DNA of 64,000 bases from Bacillota bacterium (GTDB lineage: Bacteria; Bacillota; Clostridia; Christensenellales; SZUA-584), in assembly GCA_023436115.1 (NCBI GenBank), contig JAEZKQ010000031.1, positions 1-64,000 of the forward strand, read 5' to 3'. A program made the translations under genes and the position numbers. Below, in pieces: positions 44,508-54,410 of the stretch (position 1 is its first letter; each line of letters opens with the position of its first letter). Under the pieces are notes generated by a model. It was given only the letters and a program-made list of their open reading frames with translations. It searched no databases and was not told the DNA's origin.

Positions 44508-45179
44508 ATGAAAAAGATCGTTGTATTATTCGGTAACTACGGCAGCGGAAAAACGGAACTCTCGCTGAACATTGCGCTCAAGCTCGCGCACCATTATGAG
44601 AATGTGTCGCTTGTCGATTTGGATATTGTGAACCCGTATTTCCGTTCCTCTGAGCATGCACAAATGCTTAAGGACAAAGGCATCCGCGTGATCTCACCCG
44701 TTTACGCCAACACGGCAGTGGATATCCCGGCTTTACCGCCGGATGTTTATGCAGCGTTTCAGGGCGGCCATGCAGTGTTCGACTGCGGCGGAGACCCCGT
44801 GGGCGCGGCGGCACTGGGCAGCCTCAAGCACCATTTTGATACGGCACGTGACAATACAGAAGTCCTGTTCGTGGTTAATCCCAACCGTCCGTTTCAGGGG
44901 AGCCCCGAGCAGCTGGCCGAAAGTCTCACACGCATACAAAACAGCGCGCGTCTGAAAGCCGATGGTTTTATACTCAACGCCAATATGGGCAGCGGCACAA
45001 CCGGAAATGAATTGACAGAAGGGCTGTCTGTGGTTCAGGAGCTATCCCGATTAACGGGTATTCCGCTTCGATACATAAGCGGCACCAAAGAAGCTTTGGC
45101 CCAGTTCGACCATCAGTGTCCAAACATACCGGCCGAGCATATAGAGCTGGAGATTTTTACGCGTCCCGAATGGCTCTAG
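44508..45179 (+). CDS. P-loop nucleotide-binding protein (MinD/CobQ-like), function unknown
   Basis: A 223-residue protein with Walker A GNYGSGKTELS at residue 9, VDLDIVNPYFRSSEH near 41 and VFDCGGDPVGAAALG near 90. These resemble SIMIBI-class (MinD/CobQ) P-loop proteins. It lies between the FAD oxidoreductase and cysteine synthase. No sharper assignment is possible. Confidence 0.75.
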   Translation: MKKIVVLFGNYGSGKTELSLNIALKLAHHYENVSLVDLDIVNPYFRSSEHAQMLKDKGIRVISPVYANTAVDIPALPPDVYAAFQGGHAVFDCGGDPVGAAALGSLKHHFDTARDNTEVLFVVNPNRPFQGSPEQLAESLTRIQNSARLKADGFILNANMGSGTTGNELTEGLSVVQELSRLTGIPLRYISGTKEALAQFDHQCPNIPAEHIELEIFTRPEWL

Positions 45180-45244
45180 ACCTTGCATTATTGCACATAT
45201 AAACTATAATGTATCGTGTTGCATATCAACAGAGAGGATGCCTT

Positions 45245-46138
45245 ATGAACGTTTACAGCAATATATTAAGCACTATCGGCAACACACCGCTCGTAAGAAT
45301 TAATAATCTTATCAATAAACCCGGTGTTGAGATCTTTGCGAAAAACGAAGGCACTAATCCGACAGGCAGTATAAAAGACCGTATTGCTTTAAAGATGGTG
45401 GAACAAGCCGAAGCCGAAGGCACCCTTCGCCCGGGTAAAACCATTATCGAGCCTACTTCGGGCAATACAGGCATTGCACTGGCCATGATCGGCGCGGTCA
45501 AGGGTTACGACGTCGAGATCGTGATGAGCAGCGCCGTATCGGTGGAGCGCCAGAAGATGATCACCGCGTTTGGCGGCAAGGTCATCTTGACGGCTGCGGA
45601 TGAAGGCACCGACGGCGCCATACGCAAGGCGCGCGCGCTTGTTGCCGAGAACCCTGAAAAATACTTCATGCCCGACCAGTTCACCAACCGTTATAACAAA
45701 ATTGCGCACTATTCGACCACAGCCGAAGAGATGATACGCGATACTGACGGACGGATCACGCATTTTGTGTCGGCCTTAGGCACTTCGGGCACGCTTATGG
45801 GCACGGCCAAGCGACTCAAGGAACTCAATCCGGCCATACGCATTGTGGAAGCCCATCCTGTCCGCGGTCATTATATACAGGGACTTAAAAACATGACGGA
45901 AGCCATCGTGCCCGAGATCTATAACCCGTCGATGATCGACATTTCCATCATGATCGATTCGGAAGAGGCCTTTGACATGGTACGCCGTATTGTCAAGGAA
46001 GAAGGTATTTTCTGCGGTATGTCGTCCGGTGCGGCCATGCTGGCGGCGCTTAAGGTGGCGGAGCAGATAGATGAAGGTATTATCGTGTGTATTTTCCCCG
46101 ATCGCGGCGAGAAATATTTAAGCACGCCACTGTTTTAA
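45245..46138 (+). CDS. cysK: Cysteine synthase (O-acetylserine sulfhydrylase)
   Basis: A 297-residue PLP enzyme. IGNTPLVRI, the PLP lysine in GSIKDRIAL, TSGNTGIALAM, GTSGTLMGTA and GMSSGAAML cover the family. The ATG has GAGAGGATG upstream; the frame is open 12 codons further but without a site. Closing residues PDRGEKYLSTPLF are typical. It has no C_GCAxxG_C_C tail, unlike its paralogue at the left edge. Confidence 0.93.
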   Translation: MNVYSNILSTIGNTPLVRINNLINKPGVEIFAKNEGTNPTGSIKDRIALKMVEQAEAEGTLRPGKTIIEPTSGNTGIALAMIGAVKGYDVEIVMSSAVSVERQKMITAFGGKVILTAADEGTDGAIRKARALVAENPEKYFMPDQFTNRYNKIAHYSTTAEEMIRDTDGRITHFVSALGTSGTLMGTAKRLKELNPAIRIVEAHPVRGHYIQGLKNMTEAIVPEIYNPSMIDISIMIDSEEAFDMVRRIVKEEGIFCGMSSGAAMLAALKVAEQIDEGIIVCIFPDRGEKYLSTPLF

Positions 46139-46149
46139 ACTTAAATTTA

Positions 46150-46180
46150 AAAGAGCGGTTTTCCGTGCCGTTCTTTTTTA
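46150..46180 (+). terminator. cysK terminator
   Basis: AAGAGCGG/CCGTTCTT stem with a TTTTCCGTG loop and a T-run, 13 bases after the stop. Confidence 0.8.
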
Positions 46181-46191
46181 GTTTATTCACT

Positions 46192-46707
46192 TTAACCGTA
46201 CAGCTTTGGCAATTGCGCAACTGGCCTCACAACCACGCCCGCCGCTTCCATCTCGCAATTAATGTCTTCTATGATCTTTATCCCGTCTTTATAGAACGTA
46301 CTGTGCGCATCACTTAGCAGGACGACTTCATATCCATGTTTATGCGCTGTCAAACAGGCATCCCTGACACAGCCGTTGGAGATAAGCCCGGCTATGATAA
46401 CGGATTGAATGCCCGCTTCTTTCAATATATCATCAAGGCCGGTATTCAAAAAAATGTTTGGATGCTTTTTTTCAAGTATCATATCACTTTCCTGAACCTC
46501 AATGTCGTCAATGATATGATACCCATGCGTTCCTTTCATCAGAAAACTCTTATTCTCATGCTGGGTGAATATAATCTTAATGCCGTTTTGCCTTGCAAAA
46601 CCCACGGCCGAGATGACATTCTGAACAAAATGATTCTGCGTATACACCGGCTGTTTCTTCTCGAATATCGCTTTTTGCACATCAATCACCAGCAATGCAC
46701 ATTTCAT
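46192..46707 (-). CDS. Isochorismatase-family cysteine hydrolase
   Basis: A 171-residue hydrolase. The catalytic triad residues are D9 in LLVIDVQKAIF, the Lys in LEKKHPNIFLNT and the Cys in GLISNGCVRDACLTAH. The family covers nicotinamidase, N-carbamoyl hydrolases and relatives; the substrate is not evident. The ATG chosen has GGAGAG seven bases upstream; 11 extra codons would run into hisC. Confidence 0.87.
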   Translation of the reverse strand: MKCALLVIDVQKAIFEKKQPVYTQNHFVQNVISAVGFARQNGIKIIFTQHENKSFLMKGTHGYHIIDDIEVQESDMILEKKHPNIFLNTGLDDILKEAGIQSVIIAGLISNGCVRDACLTAHKHGYEVVLLSDAHSTFYKDGIKIIEDINCEMEAAGVVVRPVAQLPKLYG

Positions 46708-46733
46708 AGGCAGCTCTCCTGATGACATTGCAG

Positions 46734-47792
46734 CTAGCATGATGTCGAACGCACATATCCGTCGATTATCTCGATCATTTTATCCATCTGCTCGTCGGTC
46801 CCTATCGTGATACGCAGATACTCATATATGCGCGGCTTGTTGAAATGGCGCACATATATGTTGTTTGCGGCAAGATGATCTTTTAAAGCGGCTGCGCTGA
46901 GCCCCCTGTGCGATGCAAACACAAAGTTTGCCTGAGACGGCAGAATAGTAAAGCCCAGCTCTTCGAGCCGCCTGGTCGTTTTCTCCCGCGTTGCGATAAT
47001 TCTCTCGCTCATCTTTGCGCAATACGCGGTATCTCTTAAGGCCGCCGCCGCGGCTTCCTGTGCGATCATATCCACCGGATACGAGTTGAAGCTGTCTTTA
47101 ATGCGCTCTAAACCGTCTATCAGATGCGGCTGCCCCAAAGCAAACGCCACGCGCAGACCCGCAAGAGCGTGAGATTTGGAAAGCGTGGACACCACAAGCA
47201 GATTCGGATATTGCGGTACAAGATCGGCCACACTTCCCGTGCCAAACGATGCATAGGCTTCGTCGATAATCACAACATGTTCGGCGTTACGCTGCAATAT
47301 GCGCTCGATGTCACCGCGTTCCAGCGCAATGCCTGTGGGCGCGTTGGGGTTCGCAAGTACCACACCGCCTCCGGCAAGCTCATCCACGGGTACGGTAAAA
47401 TCGTCCCGCAACGGCACCGTTTTATAGCTTATACCAAAAAGATCCGCCCAGACCGGATAAAAGCTATATGTGATATCGGGAAACACGATGCCGCCGTCGA
47501 AAAAAGCCTGAAACGCAAGCCCCAAAACCTCGTCCGATCCGTTGCCGCAAAATACGAATGCTTCGGGCAGATGATAGACCTCAGAGACAGCACTTTTTAA
47601 AGAGCCGCCATCGGGTTTTGGATAGAGACGCAAACGCTCTCCGCTGAATGCTTGCAACGCTTCGCGGGCTTTGGGAGAAGGCGGGTATGGGTTTTCATTG
47701 GTGTTCAGCTTAATAATGTCATTTCCCGTCGGCTGCTCGCCAGCCTGATACGGGGTGATCGTGGCCGCTTTTTTACTCAGATAGTTTTTCAC
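46734..47792 (-). CDS. hisC: Histidinol-phosphate aminotransferase
   Basis: A 352-residue fold-type I PLP transaminase. LNTNENPYPPSPKA at the N-terminus, FCGNGSDEVL, ANPNAPTG, IDEAYASFG and the PLP lysine in STLSKSHALAGLRVAFALG are all characteristic. It acts in histidine synthesis; no other his gene is in the window. The upstream neighbour is the divergent tag gene. Confidence 0.92.
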   Translation of the reverse strand: MKNYLSKKAATITPYQAGEQPTGNDIIKLNTNENPYPPSPKAREALQAFSGERLRLYPKPDGGSLKSAVSEVYHLPEAFVFCGNGSDEVLGLAFQAFFDGGIVFPDITYSFYPVWADLFGISYKTVPLRDDFTVPVDELAGGGVVLANPNAPTGIALERGDIERILQRNAEHVVIIDEAYASFGTGSVADLVPQYPNLLVVSTLSKSHALAGLRVAFALGQPHLIDGLERIKDSFNSYPVDMIAQEAAAAALRDTAYCAKMSERIIATREKTTRRLEELGFTILPSQANFVFASHRGLSAAALKDHLAANNIYVRHFNKPRIYEYLRITIGTDEQMDKMIEIIDGYVRSTSC

Positions 47793-47876
47793 ATAGGCCC
47801 TCCGGGTTTTTTTTCATATTAACATATGAGCATAAAAATATTAACAGTTATTTTAGTTTTATGGTAGAATGAATGT

Positions 47877-48383
47877 ATGGAAAGATGCAGCTGGGCCTGC
47901 GGCAGCGATGCCAAAATGCGGGCTTATCATGACGAAGAATTCGGCAAAAGAAAAACAAATGACACAGCACTTTTTGAAAAGCTGTGCCTTGAATGCTTTC
48001 AGGCGGGACTCTCATGGCGCACCGTGCTTTATAAGCGCGACGCTTTTCGTAAGGTCTTTTTTGATTTCGATCCTGCTAAAGTCGCCGCAATGACACACCA
48101 AGATACACAAGATTTGATGCAGAACAGCGATATTATCCGCAACCGCCTCAAAATTGAAGCCACGGTGCATAATGCACGGCTGCACATCGTCCAGTTTCCC
48201 GATGAGGGCAGCTTCGTGCGCTATGTCTACAGCTTTGATGACGGCGATGCGCTCTGCCGCGATTTAAAGAAGCGCGGCTACCGTTTCCTTGGCCCCACGA
48301 TATGCACATCGTTTCTGCAAAGTGTAGGCGCTATTGAAGGCCATGAATCTTACTGTGATCTTTGCAAAAAGAAAAAGGGCTAA
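47877..48383 (+). CDS. tag: DNA-3-methyladenine glycosylase I
   Basis: A 168-residue Tag-type glycosylase. MERCSWACGSDAKMRAYHDEEFG and the end motif GHESYCDLC supply the zinc ligands (C4, H18, late His and Cys). LCLECFQAGLSWRTVL holds the base-recognition pocket. About 20 residues shorter than the E. coli enzyme but complete at both ends. Confidence 0.93.
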   Translation: MERCSWACGSDAKMRAYHDEEFGKRKTNDTALFEKLCLECFQAGLSWRTVLYKRDAFRKVFFDFDPAKVAAMTHQDTQDLMQNSDIIRNRLKIEATVHNARLHIVQFPDEGSFVRYVYSFDDGDALCRDLKKRGYRFLGPTICTSFLQSVGAIEGHESYCDLCKKKKG

Positions 48384-49366
48384 TACGCTTTCTCTATAAA
48401 AAATGCTGCCATATCACGCGCCATTTGCCGCTGTTCTTCGGTACCCTTTGCAGCCGATAGCCGCGCCGCAAGGCTTTCCGAACTAAATTCAGATCCTGTT
48501 AATACACATGGGAGCGATTCGATAAAGTCCGCATCCAAAGCATCGGAATAGACATGCGCGTTTGTAACTATCCCCTCCTTTAGCGAGAAACAAAAATCCA
48601 CCCGTCCCCAGGCAAATCGCATGCCCGTCTCAATATCAAAGCCGGGCGAACATCCGAGCCGCCATTCCCAAGACGCGTTGCGTTTTTCTATAGCGGCCAC
48701 AGCATCTTTATTTATGTTTTCCAAAAGCTCAAAAGGCCCGTAAATATTCGCAAAACTTTGTTTCAGTGCGTGAGTCATTTTTTCCACAGTCACTAAGGTG
48801 TTGCGCTCTTTTAAATTGCAGACACGCGCACGCACCGATTCCACACCCTTGGATACAATCTTGTCCTGAGAAACGCTTAAGTACCGCGCCAGACGTGTCA
48901 TATCCGCATCGATGAGTATTGTCCCATGATGAAAAGCACTTTCTTTTTTGAAACAGAACGCATTGCCCGAAAATTTCGCGCCTTCGGACAGAATATCGTT
49001 ACGGCCCGTAAATTCCGCCGAAATACCCAAAGAGCGTACCGCGTCAAGTATCACGCCAAGCTGCCGTTGCAAATCGTAGTCCTCACGGCTTACGATAAAA
49101 GAGAAATTCAGATTCCCTTTATCATGGAAAACAGCGCCGCCGCCCGAAATGCGCCGGGCGAGCTTGCCGCCTTCACTTTCAAGCAATGCATGGCGGCATT
49201 CCTTCCAAGCGTTTTGGTTCTTGCCAATCACCACGGTATTTTCATTTTGATAAAGATACAAGACGCAGGTCTGCGGCGGAAGATTCAGCAGCACATGCTC
49301 CTCAAGCGCGAGATTATACCATGGGCACAAAGAATCAGACATATAATAATAGAAATTCTTTAACAT
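48380..49366 (-). CDS. lplA: Lipoate-protein ligase A
   Basis: A 328-residue enzyme attaching lipoate to lipoyl domains via lipoyl-AMP. RRISGGGAVFHDKGNLNFSF near residue 71 and GAKFSGNAFCFKK near 135 (with the catalytic Lys) define the family. The C-terminal accessory domain is present. Start chosen at an ATG with GGAGGATGAG upstream; 12 extra codons are open. It overlaps tag by four bases, convergently. Confidence 0.93.
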   Translation of the reverse strand: MLKNFYYYMSDSLCPWYNLALEEHVLLNLPPQTCVLYLYQNENTVVIGKNQNAWKECRHALLESEGGKLARRISGGGAVFHDKGNLNFSFIVSREDYDLQRQLGVILDAVRSLGISAEFTGRNDILSEGAKFSGNAFCFKKESAFHHGTILIDADMTRLARYLSVSQDKIVSKGVESVRARVCNLKERNTLVTVEKMTHALKQSFANIYGPFELLENINKDAVAAIEKRNASWEWRLGCSPGFDIETGMRFAWGRVDFCFSLKEGIVTNAHVYSDALDADFIESLPCVLTGSEFSSESLAARLSAAKGTEEQRQMARDMAAFFIEKAY

Positions 49367-49706
49367 CTCATCCTCCGCTTCTTTTGTCTTAATATAACAC
49401 AAACATCTCTGCGCGTGCTATACCGATTCCTGAAGCAAATATGCTCAGGCCCACAATTCCCAACATACGTCGATTGTACCCATTTCAATCTTCTCGCAAT
49501 GAACAAAGATGGCCTGTCTATTCCATCTAAATTTATGTCAATACATAAAATGTTGGTAATTCTATGGTTGTACGAGCAGGAATGATACCGCTATTCGAAG
49601 AATATATAAACAGGCAGGCTTGATCTTCATAATTTACAGACATAATTTGCTGATTGTTAGAGGAACGGTCAATACGGCGATTTCGTGATATTCTTAGGAG
49701 GACATA
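49367..49706. other. 340-base intergenic region
   Basis: Divergent region between lplA and the membrane protein gene. It holds the ribosome site AGGAGG of the right-hand gene. A 25-codon hydrophobic reading on the minus strand (near 49395-49470) has no ribosome site; nothing else seen. Confidence 0.4.
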
Positions 49707-50405
49707 ATGGATAGATACAAAAAGTTATTTGGTGTATTGGGAATTGCAGGTGCTTTTCTGCTGCTTACGGCTGTCGTGTTGGCAGCTATCTTCAATAAGG
49801 GAGGGCTCTTACCTCTCAATAGCTTTATGAATGAGCTTGGGCTTTATTCGGGCAGCTATTTTACTGCCTCATTTACGTTGTTGTTCAACCTGTCATTGGC
49901 GCTTTTCGGCCTCTTGTTCGGGGCGATGTTTGTCTACAACGGCATATGTGAAGCGACACTCAAACCCACTGTGCTTGGTTTCTTTGGTGCGTTAACGGGT
50001 ATTCTTGCCACGGCACAAGCTGTGTTTACCATCAACTTGACTGAATACCACTATATTGTTTCGGGCGCATTCTACTGCTCATTTTTCATATTGACCATGC
50101 TCTATGCGGTCTTTTCTTTCATGCAGCGCGGCCGCAAGCAATATGTCTCTATATTCACGGCGGTGCTTTCAGGGCTATGCGGCGGTGCTTTTGGGGGATT
50201 CATATTAACAAACGGAATGGCCGACTACTTAATCCAGGCAGCTTCGATGTCGAGCCGCAGCGGTATTATGCCATTTGCGCTTATCGGCTGGGCGGCAATG
50301 CTGTTTATGCTTGCGTTTACTGTTCAATACGGCGTATATATGATAAAAGGCCCAAAAAGCTTAGCGGAAAGGCTCAATAAAATCGATAGGGAAATAGAGC
50401 TATAA
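49707..50405 (+). CDS. DUF998-like integral membrane protein
   Basis: A 232-residue membrane protein with six predicted helices (about 8-30, 50-75, 82-105, 112-135, 145-168, 190-215). The topology and spacing resemble DUF998 family proteins, but the match is by impression. AGGAGG precedes the ATG. Stands alone before a strong terminator. Confidence 0.6.
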   Translation: MDRYKKLFGVLGIAGAFLLLTAVVLAAIFNKGGLLPLNSFMNELGLYSGSYFTASFTLLFNLSLALFGLLFGAMFVYNGICEATLKPTVLGFFGALTGILATAQAVFTINLTEYHYIVSGAFYCSFFILTMLYAVFSFMQRGRKQYVSIFTAVLSGLCGGAFGGFILTNGMADYLIQAASMSSRSGIMPFALIGWAAMLFMLAFTVQYGVYMIKGPKSLAERLNKIDREIEL

Positions 50406-50411
50406 TGACAA

Positions 50412-50448
50412 TTTCAAAAGCGCGTGGTTCATCACGCGCTTTTGAAAA
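50412..50448. terminator. Bidirectional terminator
   Basis: Perfect 15-bp stem TTTCAAAAGCGCGTG/CACGCGCTTTTGAAA with a GTTCAT loop between two convergent genes. Confidence 0.9.
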
Positions 50449-50496
50449 TAACAAAAACAAGAAGGCCGGATAATAAATAAAAGTGCAATACCTATC

Positions 50497-51180
50497 CTAC
50501 AGCCACTTGTTATATTCATTGCAAAGCGGCAGCAGTGCGGGTTCGTCCTCTTCAATATCACCAAAGCGCGGAAGCTTTTCATAGAAGTGATTGTCGACAT
50601 TGTCGTCGTTCACAGACGATACTTCGCCGCAAATCAGGTCTCCCTCGCCTTCAAGAGCCCAGAACTTATGATACATCAACCTTGTCAGTGAAATGCTGCT
50701 GCCAGGGTGAATCGTGATGAGCTCTCCGGGTGCCACGATTCTGCTGATACCGTCACAATAGACTTCAACAGGAGTCTTATAATCAATTTCATAATCCGGC
50801 AGTGCGTTATAAAGCTTCATGGCAAGCACGCCGCCGGCTCTGTTGATAATATCTTCTGTCTTTGTAAAATGGAAATGAGTAGGCAGGCTTTGCCCGTCTT
50901 TCAATAAAATATATTTTTCAGCGTACGGTACACCGATTGACGAATCCTTCTGGTCTCCGTTGCGAACCGTAAACAGCACGCCGCCAACCCTCTCATAATC
51001 ATTCAGACCATAGTCGGTGATATCCCAACCCAGCATCACTTTATTTATTGTTTCCAGCTTGTCTTTATTGGCCTTCCAATCGTCCATTTTCCAATAACCG
51101 AACTCGGGCAGCCGGATCTTGTTTTCCGCAAATAGCGCCAACGCCCATTGTATTGCGCTGTTAATTTCACTTCTCTTCAT
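50497..51180 (-). CDS. D-lyxose isomerase family protein
   Basis: A 227-residue cupin-type sugar isomerase converting D-lyxose to D-xylulose (and D-mannose to D-fructose). Metal ligands are in PTHFHFTKTED and in the later ICGEVSSVNDDNVDNHF. MLGWDITDYGLNDYERVGGVLFTVRNG is the family's N-terminal signature. No sugar transporter is adjacent. Confidence 0.87.
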   Translation of the reverse strand: MKRSEINSAIQWALALFAENKIRLPEFGYWKMDDWKANKDKLETINKVMLGWDITDYGLNDYERVGGVLFTVRNGDQKDSSIGVPYAEKYILLKDGQSLPTHFHFTKTEDIINRAGGVLAMKLYNALPDYEIDYKTPVEVYCDGISRIVAPGELITIHPGSSISLTRLMYHKFWALEGEGDLICGEVSSVNDDNVDNHFYEKLPRFGDIEEDEPALLPLCNEYNKWL

Positions 51181-51326
51181 GACTATCTCCTTACCGTTTA
51201 CTATCGATGCTGAAAAAGGTTGCCCGCATTATTAACTAATATTATTAATATTTGACATGCACGCTTCAACTCCTGCATAGATAAGAAAATCCCTTCAACT
51301 GCCGATGCAAGAGCACTTTATAAGCC

Positions 51327-51857
51327 TTAGCCTACGCCCCTGTCGAATAGATGTTTTCTATCAGGATGAAATTGTTTATTGATACAATGGATAAGAAGTT
51401 CTTCAACACAAGCGAGTAACGCGGCGGATATCACGATCCATACAGATACCGCTTCTCCGGTCAGAAATGAAAGCGGTAGGGATATAAATAGCAGCAATCC
51501 TGTCGCTTTATTGGCATAGGTATGCAGTGTACCAAATGTTTTATATTTAAACAAAACCAGCAAAAAGCTTGATAAACGGATGATACATATAAACAGCAGA
51601 AACGGCAGAAAATCGTTCAGCACGACCCCTTGCGCCAGCTTCCATAAGATCACCCCAAACATGATCAGATCGGATATGGTATCCAGCCGTGCCCCCGTTT
51701 TACTCTCCGTTTTGGTTTTGCGCGCCACCATGCCGTCTGCCACGTCAGTAAGCCCGCATAACGCGTACAGCGCCAGAAAAGCAGCCGGTTGCAAATCCAG
51801 CAGTAAACAAAGCGAAAGCGGTATGCGTATGATCGTGATGGTATTGGCTATGTGCAT
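51327..51857 (-). CDS. CDP-alcohol phosphatidyltransferase
   Basis: A 176-residue membrane enzyme of phospholipid synthesis. The signature D-x2-DG-x2-AR-x8-G-x3-D-x3-D is complete in DVADGMVARKTKTESKTGAR and the following LDTISD. About five helices. Which alcohol it uses (glycerophosphate, inositol, serine) is not decided by the sequence. Confidence 0.88.
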   Translation of the reverse strand: MHIANTITIIRIPLSLCLLLDLQPAAFLALYALCGLTDVADGMVARKTKTESKTGARLDTISDLIMFGVILWKLAQGVVLNDFLPFLLFICIIRLSSFLLVLFKYKTFGTLHTYANKATGLLLFISLPLSFLTGEAVSVWIVISAALLACVEELLIHCINKQFHPDRKHLFDRGVG

Positions 51858-52048
51858 TGTTTCACTTCCTGCTAATTTATATATTACTGATCCAGTTGAG
51901 CAGGTGGTTTTGAATGTTTGACATCATTCTATTCAATATATTGTACCAAAAGCTAATTTTCAAGCCAGTCTTGATTATTTGTTGAATTAACCCTTCAAAT
52001 ATAATATAATTACTTACAAATTAATTTTGAAAACTGGGGGAACCTATC

Positions 52049-52861
52049 ATGAAAGCATTTAAAACAATTGCTGCACTGACCCTGGCACTTTGCATGGTCT
52101 TTGCACTTGCGGCTTGCGCTCCGCAGGCTTCCGATGAGCCGAAAGCCGACGAGACAACCCAAGAGACCGATGAGACAGCCGCGGAGACAGAAGAAGCTGC
52201 CGGCACGCTGGTTATGGCGACGAACGCTGCTTTCCCGCCTTATGAATACTATGAAGGCAATGAGATCGTGGGTATCGATGTTGAAATCGCTGAGAAAATA
52301 GCCGAGAAGCTGGGCCTGAAACTTAAGGTCGTAGACATGGAATTTGACTCCATCTTTGCTGCTGTACCGACAGGCAAGGCCGATATGGGTATGGCTGGCT
52401 TGACAGTAAGCGAAGAGAGGCTCGTCACCCTCGATTTCTCTACCTCTTATGCCACAGGTAAGCAGGTCATCATTGTGAAAGAAGATTCAGCAATCACCGA
52501 CCCTGCTGACCTTAAAGGCAAGAAGATCGGTGTTCAGCTCAGCACAACAGGCGATCTCTACTGTTCAGAGGAGTTTGGCGACGGCGCGATGGATCGCTAC
52601 AGCAAGGGCGCGGATGCCGTTCAGGCGCTTTTGCAGGGCAAAGTGGACGCGGTTGTTATCGACAATGAACCCGCCAAAGTTTTTGTTGGACAAAATGAAG
52701 GCCTGAAAATACTCGAAACCGAATATGCGCTTGAAGATTACGCCATCGCGGTTGCCAAAGGCAATTCGGCATTGCTCGAAAAGATCAACGCCGCTCTGGC
52801 TGAGCTTGAGGGCTCCGGTGAGCTTAAAGCGATCATTGATAAGTACATCACGGCTTCGTAA
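52049..52861 (+). CDS. Polar amino-acid ABC transporter substrate-binding lipoprotein
   Basis: A 270-residue binding protein (family 3). Lipobox LAACAPQ at residue ~25, an acidic Glu/Thr linker, then the two-lobed fold (VMATNAAFPPYEYYEGNEIVGIDVEIA, MAGLTVSEERL, GVQLSTTGD). It precedes the permease and ATPase of the same uptake system; an intergenic hairpin at 52919-52942 probably lowers expression of the latter two. Confidence 0.93.
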   Translation: MKAFKTIAALTLALCMVFALAACAPQASDEPKADETTQETDETAAETEEAAGTLVMATNAAFPPYEYYEGNEIVGIDVEIAEKIAEKLGLKLKVVDMEFDSIFAAVPTGKADMGMAGLTVSEERLVTLDFSTSYATGKQVIIVKEDSAITDPADLKGKKIGVQLSTTGDLYCSEEFGDGAMDRYSKGADAVQALLQGKVDAVVIDNEPAKVFVGQNEGLKILETEYALEDYAIAVAKGNSALLEKINAALAELEGSGELKAIIDKYITAS

Positions 52862-52916
52862 TATTCAAAAGCTGTTTTAATCCGCGCATACCTTTTAAGG
52901 CAGAGCGGGACTTGAA

Positions 52917-52946
52917 TTTTGGGGCTGCTATAATGGCAGCCCTTTC
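52917..52946 (+). terminator. Intra-operon attenuator hairpin
   Basis: GGGGCTGC/GCAGCCC stem with a TATAATG loop and a short CTTTCAT tail between the binding protein and permease genes. Weak T-run suggests partial read-through. Confidence 0.55.
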
Positions 52947-52969
52947 ATCTTAAGCCAGGGAGGTAAACC

Positions 52970-53671
52970 ATGTCTGAATGGTGGGCAGATATTGTAAAGA
53001 AATTTACAAATAACTTTATCACTGATGACCGATGGCGCTATTTATGGGACGGCTTGGGCATTACACTCATCGTCACGCTGTTTGCGGTGCTTCTGGGAAT
53101 CACTCTAGGTTTTATCGTGGCAATGATTCGATCAACACATGATAAAACAGGGCGTTTTAAGTTTTTTAATGCCATATGCAAATTCTATCTCACAGTCATC
53201 CGAGGAACACCGGTGGTCGTACAGCTGCTGATCATTTATTTTGTTGTTTTTGCATCGGTTGACATAGATAAAGCAGTGGTAGGCGTCATCGCTTTTGGCA
53301 TCAATTCGGGTGCTTATGTTGCGGAAATATTCCGCAGTGGTATCATGTCCATCGATCCAGGCCAGTTCGAGGCAGGCCGCAGTCTTGGTTTTAACTATAG
53401 CCAAACCATGTGGCATATTATCATGCCACAGGCTTTTAAAAATGTTGTTCCTCCACTGGCCAATGAATTTATCGTCCTGCTTAAAGAAACCTCAGTCGTT
53501 GGTTTTATAGGTTTACAGGACTTAACGCGCGGCGGAAGTATTATACAAGGCCGCACGTTCGATGCATTTATGCCTCTCATTGCGGTGGCGCTGATATACC
53601 TCGCAATTGTCATGCTGCTTTCGCGCGGTGTGACACTTTTGGAAAGGAGACTAAGACGCAGTGACCACTGA
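52970..53671 (+). CDS. Polar amino-acid ABC transporter permease
   Basis: A 233-residue HisM/GlnP-type permease with five helices. The EAA loop reads EAGRSLGFNYSQTMWHIIMPQAF and the entry region GLGITLIVTLFAVLLGITLG is typical. Overlaps the ATPase start by 11 bases. Confidence 0.95.
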   Translation: MSEWWADIVKKFTNNFITDDRWRYLWDGLGITLIVTLFAVLLGITLGFIVAMIRSTHDKTGRFKFFNAICKFYLTVIRGTPVVVQLLIIYFVVFASVDIDKAVVGVIAFGINSGAYVAEIFRSGIMSIDPGQFEAGRSLGFNYSQTMWHIIMPQAFKNVVPPLANEFIVLLKETSVVGFIGLQDLTRGGSIIQGRTFDAFMPLIAVALIYLAIVMLLSRGVTLLERRLRRSDH

Positions 53672-54398
53672 TGTATTGATTCGTGTTGAAAATCTTGAAA
53701 AACATTTTGGCAAGCTCGTGGCGCTTGATGGTATTACCACGGAAATAGCACAGGGCGAAGTTACCGTGGTTGTGGGACCATCCGGCTCAGGTAAATCCAC
53801 ATTTTTACGCTGCCTGAATCTGCTCGAAGTTCCCACCGGCGGGCGTATATTCTTTGAGGGCGTTAACATCACCGACCCCAAAGTGGATATCAATATTCAT
53901 CGCCAGAAGATGGGTATGGTGTTCCAGCAGTTCAACCTGTTCCCGCACATGAAGGTTCTAAAAAATATGACCATCGCGCCCGTGAAGCTTCTTGGCCTGT
54001 CACAGGAGGAAGCCAGCGAGCGCGCAATGACGCTCTTAAAACGCGTAGGGCTGTCCGACCGTGCCGATGCCTATCCCTCGCAGCTCTCGGGCGGTCAAAA
54101 ACAGCGTATCGCAATCGTGCGTGCGCTGTGCATGAATCCCGATGTGATGCTGTTTGACGAACCCACCTCCGCACTCGACCCCGAAATGGTCGGAGAGGTG
54201 CTCGATGTGATGAAGTCTCTCGCTTTAGGCGGCATGACCATGGTGGTTGTGACGCATGAAATGGGATTTGCCCGCGAAGTGGGCACGCGTGTCATATTCA
54301 TGGATGAAGGCAAAATCATTGAGGAAAACAAGCCTCAGATACTGTTTGACAATCCGCAGAGCGAACGTCTGAAAAGTTTCTTAGCCAAGGTTCTGTAA
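53661..54398 (+). CDS. glnQ: Polar amino-acid ABC transporter ATP-binding protein
   Basis: A 245-residue ATPase from a GTG start. Walker A GPSGSGKST near residue 36, FQQFNLFPHM, signature LSGGQKQR, Walker B VMLFDEPTSALDPEM, switch His in VTHEMGFARE. The GlnQ/HisP subfamily match is clear; whether the substrate is glutamine is not. Confidence 0.95.
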   Translation: MTTDVLIRVENLEKHFGKLVALDGITTEIAQGEVTVVVGPSGSGKSTFLRCLNLLEVPTGGRIFFEGVNITDPKVDINIHRQKMGMVFQQFNLFPHMKVLKNMTIAPVKLLGLSQEEASERAMTLLKRVGLSDRADAYPSQLSGGQKQRIAIVRALCMNPDVMLFDEPTSALDPEMVGEVLDVMKSLALGGMTMVVVTHEMGFAREVGTRVIFMDEGKIIEENKPQILFDNPQSERLKSFLAKVL

Positions 54399-54410
54399 AA
54401 TATATTCAAG

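Noticed and set aside
49395..49470. Hydrophobic 25-codon minus-strand reading (MLGIVGLSIFASG...)
   Set aside because: No ribosome site and a stop just upstream; too short to call a gene or fragment with confidence.
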